A stretch of 5,024 nucleotides of DNA from assembly GCA_034437695.1 (NCBI GenBank), contig DAOTTJ010000285.1, positions 1 through 5,024 on the forward strand, written 5' to 3'. This document shows, one piece after another, positions 1 through 5,024 of this stretch. The translations under genes were made by a program, and so were the position numbers. Each line of letters opens with the position of its first letter. Positions within the stretch are counted from its first letter, which is position 1. The stretch comes from Paraktedonobacter sp034437695 (GTDB lineage Bacteria; Chloroflexota; Ktedonobacteria; Ktedonobacterales; Ktedonobacteraceae). The notes under the pieces are model-generated. The model ran no database searches, was not told the DNA's origin, and saw only the letters and a list, made by a program, of their open reading frames with translations.

Positions 1-99
1 CAAGAAGGTGTCGACGCCGTCGAACTTCACCGTGCTATCGAACAACGCACGTACGCGGTCATACTGATAGCACCCAACCTTGAGTTTAAGATTACTCAT
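1..99 (-). CDS. N-terminal fragment of a substrate-binding / 4,5-dihydroxyphthalate decarboxylase-like protein
   Basis: Only the first 33 codons are in the window; the gene continues past the left edge. The visible protein starts MSNLKLKVGCYQYDRVRALF and goes on to a DSTVKFDGVDTFL stretch. The pattern 'L-x-V-G-C-Y-x-Y-D-R-x-R-A-L-F-D-x-x-V-x-x-x-G-V-D' is the N-terminal signature of proteins annotated as 4,5-dihydroxyphthalate decarboxylase-like or NMT1/THI5-like substrate-binding proteins, which adopt a periplasmic-binding fold. No signal peptide is visible: the N-terminus is hydrophilic and charged. The start is well supported, because an ATG is preceded by GGAGGA with 8 nt spacing. It lies 102 bp downstream of the restriction-modification gene on the same strand, so co-transcription is possible but not shown. 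Family assignment is from recall of a short segment; the true substrate cannot be told. Confidence 0.7.
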   Translation of the reverse strand, partial: MSNLKLKVGCYQYDRVRALFDSTVKFDGVDTFL

Positions 100-107
100 G
101 ACAGAAT

Positions 108-113
108 TCCTCC
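108..113 (-). promoter_or_regulatory. Shine-Dalgarno site of the left-edge gene
   Basis: On the minus strand the sequence GGAGGA lies 8 nt before the ATG at 99. It is a near-perfect anti-16S match and is the main reason the start of the left-edge gene is firm even though only 33 codons are visible. It is clearly stronger than any site in front of the restriction-modification gene. Confidence 0.85.
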
Positions 114-126
114 ATTGATCACGAGG

Positions 127-149
127 AACTGACTCGCGTAGAGTTAGTT
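127..149. repeat. Imperfect inverted repeat between the restriction gene and the left-edge gene
   Basis: AACTGACTC (127-135) and GAGTTAGTT (141-149) are inverted copies around a 5-nt centre, with one mismatch in nine pairs. In plus-strand RNA the mismatch is a G-U wobble; in the minus-strand RNA that would carry the left-edge gene it is A-C. There is no T-run after it on the minus strand, so it is not a convincing terminator. Its place 28 bp before the left-edge start codon and 14 bp before its Shine-Dalgarno site would suit an operator or a leader structure. I see no confident -35/-10 pair in the rest of 100-201. Confidence 0.35.
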
Positions 150-201
150 AGCCATTGGGATGCGCGTTAAATGCGAGATTGTTAAAAGCATAGGCCAGGG
201 T

Positions 202-3200
202 CTACCACTCGCCATAGGAAAACTTTGTCTCGCGCTCGATCAGCGCGATCTCTTCCTCGTTCAAGCCATAGACCGCGTAGACGGCTGCGTTCAGCGCCTC
301 CTCCAGTTTGACGATCTGCGCGGTGAGTTGGACGATCTCGCCCTGCTGTTCCACAAACAAAGCCTGCCATTCGCCGCGCTCCTTGAGCGGGATCTCGCGT
401 TTAAACGACTTGCGCACCTCGTCGCGGAAGCCCTGCCAATCGAGCGCCCACCACTCGTCCAGGCGATCGGTGATTTTGCGCTGCTCTGTACCCAGATCGC
501 TCTTGATGCGTTGAGCCATGTCGCGGCGCAATTGATAGCGTTGTTTAGCTAAAGAGATGAGTTGCTGAACACATTTATCGAATTGGGCATCCTGTTCATA
601 GGTGAGTTTAGGAATAGGTAAACGCTCCAAATATTGAGAGAAAAGGCGATAAATCAATGTTCCCTTTCTCTCAGCAAGCGGTTGAGAAATATGGGTTAGA
701 ACAAACCAGTTAACGCGTGAATTTAAGAGTCCTAGCAAGACATATGATTCTGTTGGGATAAAGTAACCAGTATTGTTGATATAACTTCCAGCGTCTCCCC
801 AACTAAAACGAGGGTATTCAGTAATATCAGGATAGAAGATCTTTGGTTTATCAAACTGATCGTAGTAATCGCAGGCTCGCAACTCCCACCAGAATTGACC
901 ATTATCCTGGCGGTTACGTCCGGCGACCGCAAACGGTTCAAGATAAGCGGTCAAAGCTGGATAAGATGCCTGCATTTTTTTCCAGGCCGGTTCTTCATCG
1001 CGCGAATTGAGTTCAGAAAAGTTCTTCAGGGTCCAGCCACTTGGTAAACAGATCAGCCAGCGATTCTCGTCTTCCTGATACCAGGGGCGCAGATCTTCGC
1101 CTTTGACCAGGGACTTAATCAGTGGAGCGCAGGCGGGGTCGGCCTGGATCAGGCGTTTGCGCGTGGCGCTATCGATGATAAAGGCATCGTTGAGTCCTGT
1201 CTTAATGCCATAATACATTTTTTTCTCTACCACTTCGCCCAATGGCTTGCCTGAGGCGATCAGGCGGGCCAGGAGTCGGCGGGAGGTATCGTTTCTGAGC
1301 TGCCAGCCCTCGTCGGGTTGGTCGTGGATTGAGACCTCAACGAGTCTGCCATCGTCTAGACTCTCGCGAAATTCGCTGATCGTATCACCCCGCGCAAAGA
1401 TAGCTACCTTTGCCTGGTTGCCATTGCTTGGAGGTAGTTTGCGCACAAGCTGGATAGCCGGACTGAGGTCGGGGGCGTCGGCGAAGACGCGAGTATTGCC
1501 GAGGTCGAGGATCTGTTCGACGCTAGTGTGCAGACGGAGAGAGCGGCGTAGGGGAGTGGCGTAGTTGGCACGCAGCCAGCTATTGCTGCTGATATAGACC
1601 ATGCGGCCACCGGCACGAAGCAGGCGCAGACCTTGACCGAAGAAATAGACAAAGAGGTCGGCGCTGCCGTGATAGACCTCATAGTGATCCTGGTAGAAGG
1701 GTTTATCTGCGCTCAGTTTCTCCTGACGCACATAGGGAGGATTGCCGACAACCGCGTCGAAACCGGCGCGTGACCCTTTGGGTGTGCCGTCGATTTCAAA
1801 GAAGATATCGGGAAATTCCAGTTCCCAATGGAAGAAACGCCTCTGCTGGCCCAAGCGGCGAGCGAGGGCGAGGATCTGTTCAATCGATTGAGCAAAGGGG
1901 ACCGCCGCTTGCTGCGTGGGCGACTGAATGGCGTAGGCGGCGTAGGCACCCCAGAGCGGATAATCGATATCGATATCATAGAAGAGCGCAGCCCCGAGGT
2001 CCATGACGTTCTGATACTTGCCGGTGAAATGCTCGCGCAGACTAGCGTAAGCTACCTCTTGCTGTTTGACCTCCTGGATGCTATTGCTAGAAGTCTGGAC
2101 AATAGTGCTGATAGTCGTCAGAGCATCGCTGAGACCCTGGCTAAATTCCGGGTCGGCGAGCATCGAGAACTGCACGACATCCTCATCCGCAGAGGTTTCG
2201 GCGAGGTCTAGAAGAGAGGAGGCATGCTGGCGAGCCAGCTTTTTTTTCGGATGCTCGCCGTTCACCTCTTCCAGCCATGAACCGATCAAGGCATTGCCGG
2301 GTCGCAGATGGTGGTCTAAAAAGTTTAGCGGATAGCCTTTCGCGGCAGTGACCAGCCAGAGCGAGAGCTTGGCCAGTTCAACGGCCAGCGGGTTCGCGTC
2401 CACGCCGTAGATACAATGCTGAGCAACGCGCCGCTTCCAATAGACCATATCGGCCTCGTGGGAATCCTTCTCCACGGGCAAAACGCCGAGCGCCACCAGA
2501 TAACGAGCGATATACTCCACCACCTCGACCGGGAAATGACCGCTGCCCATAGCAGGGTCCAGCACATTCACCGCGAGAACCGCCTGAATACGTAGCTCGT
2601 CGGCGGACAGATCCCGCACAGCCTCGTCGAGCACGGGTTTGATAGTCTGCTCGACCATATATTTGACTATATAGTCGGGAGTATAGTAGCTGCCAGTAGT
2701 CTTGCGCTGACCGGCGTCGGTGACCAGATAGACATCGCCGGGCTGATAGATGCGGGCAATATCTCGCGCAGCCGCCTGGGCTTGCGGGACAAACGTATGG
2801 GTTGAACGCAGTTCGGCCATTGGCTCGCTGGCCATGTGCAGCGTATACTCAAGCAGCCCCTCATAGATAGTTCCCAGGTGGCGTTCGGAGAGATCGCGAT
2901 AATCGATCAACGAATCCTCAGCGAAATCCTGCGCGTCACGTGGTCGCCTGGCCAGCTTATCGATAGCCCGCGCCAGACCACGGTCGCCAGCAGTATAGCT
3001 TTCCAGAAAAGTGTGCTTCTTAGGGTCGAACAGACCACCATTAAAAGTACTGATGCCAAGCCGTTCCTCGCCAAGATCGATACTCATAAAGAGAATTTTC
3101 AACCGTGACCAGAGAATGCCGGAATGAGGCAGGAGCAGAGCATTTCCTGCGTGATCCAGGCGGACCTGGTTGGTGATTGAGCGTAAACTGTACTGGTTCT

Positions 3201-4185
3201 TATACGTCTCATTCTCGGTTGGTAGCAGATCGCGCGACTCAGCGTACAGGATAAAGAGCAGACGATAGAGCAGGATCAATGAATTTTCATAGACAAGCTG
3301 ACAAGTCTCGGGCGTTGGCGTAAGCTGATTGAACGGATAAGAGAAGAAGCCCTGAGCGACCGAAGCGAGCGCATCGTAGACCTGCTCGCGCAGATCATCG
3401 CGAATCTCACGCGTTGACCTGACGCTGGCCTCCAGCATCTGGTCCAGAGAGAGCGGATAGCCGGGATTGAAAGCAGAGCGACGGAAGAAAGCGTAGAAAT
3501 ATGCAAAGCGTGCGACATCGTCGCTTGCCAGCAGAGTTGGCAGATCGACCTCATAATAGACTTCGAGCTTATAAGCCGTGTTTTCGTGATAGAGTCGCCA
3601 CCTGCGTCCGTTGGTCAGGATGCCCCAGGGAAGCTTGCTATGCAGCATATAGAAGAAAATCTGGAACGAAGGATTTTTATTACTAAAAGAATCGCTGGCT
3701 CCCTTGCTCATCTGGTCGAGCGGCACATCCCACTGTTTCGCATCTCCGACAGCGAGCGCCCCATACTGGACAGAGCGATCGTCCAACTCGCGGCCACGAT
3801 TGGCCAGCGTCTGCTCTTCAGAAGAGTAAAAAATATAATCGGGGTGTTGATTGCTAGTGGGTCCGGGCATTTTGAGTTTGGCCTGGACCTCAAAAGTATG
3901 GCCGAGTTCCTTGAGGATAGGGCGAATCCAGTCGCTTTCAGTCTGGGCCTCATTGGCTGAAGAGGCCGAGGGAGAGAAAGACGCATAAAGGCCCTTGAGC
4001 GTAGCCATAACCGCCGCCGCCTCGACAAGCAAAGCCTGCCACTCTGCCTGGTCCTTCCAGTTAGCGCCCGCCATAATATTGTCAAGGAAATAATCAGAGA
4101 AGAGACGCTGATTATTATGGTTGAGCAGAGACGGTGTACTGACAGCTTGAGCCGGTTGGCCGGCCACTTTTTGCTTTTTAGGCAC
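202..4185 (-). CDS. Type IIG-like restriction-modification enzyme (Eco57I-type N6-adenine methylase with N-terminal nuclease domain)
   Basis: This 1327-residue single-chain enzyme likely methylates adenine at N6 with S-adenosylmethionine in a specific DNA site and cleaves unmodified DNA. Numbered from the GTG at 4185, residues about 75-240 resemble an HsdR_N/Type IIG nuclease domain: helix NEAQTESDWIRPIL (E79/E83), PDYIFY (D116), GDAKQWD (D148, K150), then PWGILTNGRRWRLYH. The methyltransferase has motif X (TGSYYTPDYIVKYM, 498-510), motif I (LDPAMGSGHF, 542-551), motif II (IYGVDANPLAVELAKLSLWL, 592-611) and catalytic motif IV (NPPY, 815-818). A largely helical insertion fills about 640-790. 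A TaqI-type specificity domain follows (YYGIKTGLNDAFII at 991-1004, KGEDLRPW, DKPKIFYPDI, LLGLLNSRVNWFVL), then a coiled-coil tail from about 1203 ending in a VYGLNEEEIALIE segment. It is longer than classic Eco57I or MmeI enzymes (about 900-1000 aa). GTG 4185 is chosen because the conserved-looking LLNHNNQRLFSDYFLDNI segment lies after it and a transposable element lies before it; ATG 4074 is the main alternative. BREX PglX is less likely because of the nuclease domain and the absence of visible partners. Confidence 0.9.
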   Translation of the reverse strand: MPKKQKVAGQPAQAVSTPSLLNHNNQRLFSDYFLDNIMAGANWKDQAEWQALLVEAAAVMATLKGLYASFSPSASSANEAQTESDWIRPILKELGHTFEVQAKLKMPGPTSNQHPDYIFYSSEEQTLANRGRELDDRSVQYGALAVGDAKQWDVPLDQMSKGASDSFSNKNPSFQIFFYMLHSKLPWGILTNGRRWRLYHENTAYKLEVYYEVDLPTLLASDDVARFAYFYAFFRRSAFNPGYPLSLDQMLEASVRSTREIRDDLREQVYDALASVAQGFFSYPFNQLTPTPETCQLVYENSLILLYRLLFILYAESRDLLPTENETYKNQYSLRSITNQVRLDHAGNALLLPHSGILWSRLKILFMSIDLGEERLGISTFNGGLFDPKKHTFLESYTAGDRGLARAIDKLARRPRDAQDFAEDSLIDYRDLSERHLGTIYEGLLEYTLHMASEPMAELRSTHTFVPQAQAAARDIARIYQPGDVYLVTDAGQRKTTGSYYTPDYIVKYMVEQTIKPVLDEAVRDLSADELRIQAVLAVNVLDPAMGSGHFPVEVVEYIARYLVALGVLPVEKDSHEADMVYWKRRVAQHCIYGVDANPLAVELAKLSLWLVTAAKGYPLNFLDHHLRPGNALIGSWLEEVNGEHPKKKLARQHASSLLDLAETSADEDVVQFSMLADPEFSQGLSDALTTISTIVQTSSNSIQEVKQQEVAYASLREHFTGKYQNVMDLGAALFYDIDIDYPLWGAYAAYAIQSPTQQAAVPFAQSIEQILALARRLGQQRRFFHWELEFPDIFFEIDGTPKGSRAGFDAVVGNPPYVRQEKLSADKPFYQDHYEVYHGSADLFVYFFGQGLRLLRAGGRMVYISSNSWLRANYATPLRRSLRLHTSVEQILDLGNTRVFADAPDLSPAIQLVRKLPPSNGNQAKVAIFARGDTISEFRESLDDGRLVEVSIHDQPDEGWQLRNDTSRRLLARLIASGKPLGEVVEKKMYYGIKTGLNDAFIIDSATRKRLIQADPACAPLIKSLVKGEDLRPWYQEDENRWLICLPSGWTLKNFSELNSRDEEPAWKKMQASYPALTAYLEPFAVAGRNRQDNGQFWWELRACDYYDQFDKPKIFYPDITEYPRFSWGDAGSYINNTGYFIPTESYVLLGLLNSRVNWFVLTHISQPLAERKGTLIYRLFSQYLERLPIPKLTYEQDAQFDKCVQQLISLAKQRYQLRRDMAQRIKSDLGTEQRKITDRLDEWWALDWQGFRDEVRKSFKREIPLKERGEWQALFVEQQGEIVQLTAQIVKLEEALNAAVYAVYGLNEEEIALIERETKFSYGEW
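2226..2247 (-). other. A8 slippery run with adjacent hairpin inside the methyltransferase gene
   Basis: On the coding (minus) strand eight A residues followed by G encode K647-K649 of HPKKKLARQ, read as AAA AAA AAG. This places the heptamer A-AAA-AAG in the zero frame, the arrangement known from the E. coli dnaX -1 frameshift site. It is followed at once by a perfect 5-bp hairpin, GCTGG-CTCG-CCAGC, and a GAGGTG Shine-Dalgarno-like run lies 15 nt before the A-run. A -1 slip would add 18 codons after the lysines and then stop at TGA, leaving nuclease domain plus methylase motifs X-II without NPPY. The hairpin sits closer to the slip site than is usual, so function is uncertain. Read on the plus strand the same bases look like a short GC hairpin followed by T8. 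Confidence 0.35.
4089..4116. repeat. Perfect 9-bp inverted repeat near the 5' end of the restriction gene
   Basis: AATAATCAG (4089-4097) and CTGATTATT (4108-4116) are perfect inverted copies around a 10-nt centre. They lie in codons for NNQRLFSDYF, about 70 nt after the proposed GTG start. An overlapping second pair, CCATAATA (4071-4078) and TATTATGG (4113-4120), is also perfect and could form a competing hairpin. In mRNA either stem could affect early translation; as DNA they could be a binding site. Chance cannot be excluded, since both stems are AT-rich. Confidence 0.35.
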
Positions 4186-4190
4186 GAAAT

Positions 4191-4195
4191 CCACC
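4191..4195 (-). promoter_or_regulatory. Weak ribosome-binding site deciding the GTG start of the restriction gene
   Basis: GGTGG on the minus strand ends 5 nt before the GTG at 4185. It is a weak Shine-Dalgarno match but the only one near any of the clustered GTG codons (4197, 4194 and 4185). It favours 4185, giving the protein start VPKKQK (initiator Met). A weak site and a GTG codon suggest low translation, which is common for restriction enzymes. Confidence 0.4.
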
Positions 4196-4234
4196 ACTTC
4201 TACGAGAAAATATATGCAGTAAATTGGTCGCTCT

Positions 4235-4263
4235 ACTATATCATAGGAATGGATGTGGGGCAA
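4235..4263 (-). promoter_or_regulatory. Putative sigma70-type promoter of the restriction gene
   Basis: On the minus strand TTGCCC (4263-4258) is followed after exactly 17 bp by TATAGT (4240-4235), and the -10 box is preceded by TG-A to make an extended -10 (TGATATAGT). Transcription would start near 4228, leaving a leader of about 43 nt before GTG 4185. The -35 box lies wholly inside the left copy of the 9-bp target-site duplication (4257-4265), so the transposable element abuts the promoter without disrupting its spacing. This is a consensus match only. Confidence 0.5.
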
Positions 4264-4265
4264 CA
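4257..4265. repeat. Target-site duplication, left copy (GGGGCAACA)
   Basis: This 9-bp sequence is identical to 4412-4420 and directly abuts the first base of the terminal inverted repeat of the element at 4266-4411. A perfect direct repeat of this length at both exact ends is the mark of transposition. This copy also holds the putative -35 box of the restriction gene. Confidence 0.85.
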
Positions 4266-4411
4266 CAGGGCTATTCAAAAGTCCACCCTGGCCGCCTGCG
4301 GAGGCGGGCAAAAGAGGAAAAAGAGGTTTTTCGGGGAAACCCCTCTTACCTGTCCCCAGACAGGGTGCCGCCCTCTGCACTCCTGCTTTTGACGACCTTT
4401 GAATGGCCCTG
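4266..4411. mobile_element. 146-bp MITE-like non-autonomous element with 18-bp terminal inverted repeats
   Basis: The left end reads CAGGGCTATTCAAAAGTC (4266-4283). The reverse complement of the right end (4411-4394) reads CAGGGCCATTCAAAGGTC, so 16 of 18 positions match. Both ends are flanked by the same 9-bp sequence, GGGGCAACA, with no gap. There is no room for a transposase. Inside are a second inverted pair, CACCCTG (4284-4290) with CAGGGTG (4361-4367), a hairpin CCTGTC-CCCA-GACAGG (4349-4364), and CCGCCT/AGGCGG around 4292-4309, so the element can fold strongly. A 9-bp duplication is found with IS4-type, IS1-type and some other transposases; the parent family cannot be fixed from the ends alone. 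The element lies between the upstream gene's stop and the restriction gene's promoter. It also supplies open frame that makes the restriction ORF look longer than it is. Confidence 0.85.
4318..4347 (-). terminator. Terminator-like hairpin with T-run inside the MITE
   Basis: On the minus strand AAGAGG (4347-4342) can pair with CCTCTT (4326-4321), and the T-run of the second arm continues to five T residues ending at 4318. Within the 15-nt loop GGGG and CCCC flanking TTT could form an alternative small hairpin. The stem is only 6 bp and the loop long, so this is a weak intrinsic terminator at best. In this position it would stop read-through from the upstream substrate-binding gene and separate its transcript from that of the restriction gene. 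Confidence 0.35.
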
Positions 4412-4420
4412 GGGGCAACA
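4412..4420. repeat. Target-site duplication, right copy (GGGGCAACA)
   Basis: This is the exact match of 4257-4265, abutting the outer base of the right terminal repeat. Removing the element plus one copy (155 bp) restores an ancestral spacer of 116 bp between the upstream stop codon and GTG 4185. Confidence 0.85.
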
Positions 4421-4425
4421 AGAGG

Positions 4426-4440
4426 CGCATTGACAATGCG
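4426..4440. repeat. Perfect 15-bp palindrome after the upstream gene
   Basis: CGCATTG (4426-4432) and CAATGCG (4434-4440) are perfect inverted copies about a single central base, 16 bp after the stop codon of the substrate-binding gene. As RNA it would form a 5-bp stem with a 5-nt loop, followed on the minus strand by CCTCTTGTTG, which is a poor T-tract, so terminator function is doubtful. Before the MITE arrived it would have stood just a few bases upstream of the restriction gene's -35 box, a place that suits an operator. Confidence 0.45.
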
Positions 4441-4456
4441 TAAATCTATCGATAAC

Positions 4457-5024
4457 TCAGACGTGGGAAAGAGGTCCGCGTAGCGCACGTTCAGCGTGCT
4501 CTGGTGGCCAGACGACCCGTCGTTGGCCATCCTGCCATTGGACAATGGCAACCTGGTGACCGACCTGCAAGCCGCTCTGGGCATCGAGTCGAAATGGACC
4601 ATACAGGGTGGTACAGCTTAGCTCCTGAGCCGCTGCACGTTGCGCCTCATCCTCGCAGCTTCCACTGTCACGCACACAGCGAGCGCACAATACGCCTGCG
4701 GCAAAGGCCTGGACCGCTGGATAGGGAGGATTTCCCCCGCCCAAAGCACGATACGCTTCAGTAAACCAGAAGGCATCTGGTCCTTCCTCTGGCACCGAGG
4801 CAGCGGCGGGTATCCATTGCGCTGGACCAAGCAGTCCTTCGCGGAGCTTGCCCAGCGGAGCCAGTACCTCCTCGACGCCTGCGCCAACAAAGGCGGCGAA
4901 ACGCCAAGCACGCTCCAGCAAGCGCGGTGCGACCGCGAGTTCGTCGGCGAAATTCCCAACTACGAGTAATACGTCTCCCGCCGGCACCTCAGAGAGAGCC
5001 GCAACGGCATGTGATGGCTCAAAC
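4457..5024 (-). CDS. ABC-transporter substrate-binding protein, branched-chain amino-acid type (C-terminal part)
   Basis: The gene enters from the right edge; 188 residues are visible (first full codon at 5023), ending at TGA 4459-4457. The protein would be the extracytoplasmic receptor of an ABC importer for branched-chain amino acids or related small molecules, with a type I periplasmic-binding fold (Peripla_BP_6-like). Supporting pieces, in visible-residue numbers, are FVGAGVEEVLAPLG with EGLLGPAQWIP (about 45-72), PPYPAVQAFAAG (99-110), TLYGPFRLDAQSG (139-151) and VQWQDGQRRVVWPP (161-174). The last two are typical of the C-terminus of this receptor family. A GTG at 4987 is in frame but internal: the frame stays open to the window edge with plausible protein sequence (FEPSHAVAALSE). 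The signal peptide and ligand-binding N-lobe are outside the window. Substrate is unknown; related receptors without a transporter role exist. Confidence 0.8.
   Translation of the reverse strand, partial: FEPSHAVAALSEVPAGDVLLVVGNFADELAVAPRLLERAWRFAAFVGAGVEEVLAPLGKLREGLLGPAQWIPAAASVPEEGPDAFWFTEAYRALGGGNPPYPAVQAFAAGVLCARCVRDSGSCEDEAQRAAAQELSCTTLYGPFRLDAQSGLQVGHQVAIVQWQDGQRRVVWPPEHAERALRGPLSHV

Noticed and set aside
161..188. Imperfect direct repeat of TGCG...GTTAAA in the left intergenic region
   Set aside because: The two copies are short and differ in spacing; no promoter or origin-like context supports a function.
160..552. Plus-strand open frame of 130 codons
   Set aside because: It is a shadow of the C-terminal coiled-coil coding region of the restriction gene on the other strand; no ribosome-binding site or recognisable motif.
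1828..2211. Plus-strand open frame of 127 codons
   Set aside because: It lies wholly opposite the methyltransferase insertion and NPPY region, which is clearly coding on the minus strand.
2226..2247. Plus-strand intrinsic terminator (GCTGG-CGAG-CCAGC followed by T8)
   Set aside because: The stem is only 5 bp and no plus-strand gene exists upstream for it to terminate; the T8 is explained by lysine codons on the other strand.
2665..2676. Perfect 12-bp palindrome GACTATATAGTC
   Set aside because: It lies in the motif X coding region (TPDYIVKYM), is AT-rich and has no supporting context, so chance is the simplest reading.
202..4185. BREX PglX or DISARM methylase
   Set aside because: The N-terminal nuclease-like domain with PD...DAK and the lack of any visible pgl/brx or drm gene fit a stand-alone Type IIG enzyme better.
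4186..4602. N-terminal extension of the restriction protein from the ATG at 4602
   Set aside because: It overlaps the upstream gene out of frame and then runs through the MITE and the putative promoter; the translated sequence has no recognisable domain.
4618..4969. Further open frames on both strands over the right-edge gene
   Set aside because: The frame ending at 4457 matches the substrate-binding family through its end, so the other frames are shadows.

Overview
The window suggests a soil or thermophilic Chloroflexota of the Ktedonobacteria type. This rests only on the look of the proteins (family-level resemblance recalled from memory), mixed GC content and GTG starts, so the taxonomic call is tentative. 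All three supported genes lie on the minus strand, so the window is described right to left.

Right edge (4457-5024): the C-terminal 188 residues of a periplasmic substrate-binding protein of the branched-chain amino-acid ABC-transporter (Peripla_BP_6-like) type, running in from beyond the window. Intergenic region (4186-4456, 271 bp): more than half of it is a 146-bp non-autonomous transposable element (MITE-like). It has 18-bp terminal inverted repeats (16/18 matching) and a perfect 9-bp target-site duplication, GGGGCAACA. Just downstream of it is a good sigma70-type promoter whose -35 box lies inside the target-site copy, and a perfect 15-bp palindrome lies upstream.

Centre (202-4185): one large gene (1327 aa) for a single-chain Type IIG-like restriction-modification enzyme. 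In order it has an HsdR_N-like PD-(D/E)xK nuclease domain, an Eco57I-type N6-adenine methyltransferase domain (DPAMGSG, NPPY), a TaqI-type target-recognition domain and a C-terminal coiled-coil tail. An open frame continues upstream to 4602, but it runs through the transposable element and antisense-free out-of-frame sequence of the upstream gene, so the GTG at 4185 is preferred.

Left edge (1-99): the first 33 codons of a gene with a strong Shine-Dalgarno site. It resembles the substrate-binding / 4,5-dihydroxyphthalate decarboxylase-like (NMT1/THI5-like) family. The restriction gene therefore appears as a solitary defence cassette between two genes of transport or metabolism. No BREX, DISARM or other partner gene is visible, although only about 100 bp and 570 bp of flanking genes can be seen. 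The most notable points are the MITE with its target duplication over a promoter element, an A8 slippery run with an adjacent hairpin in the middle of the methyltransferase, and an AT-rich patch within the target-recognition domain.
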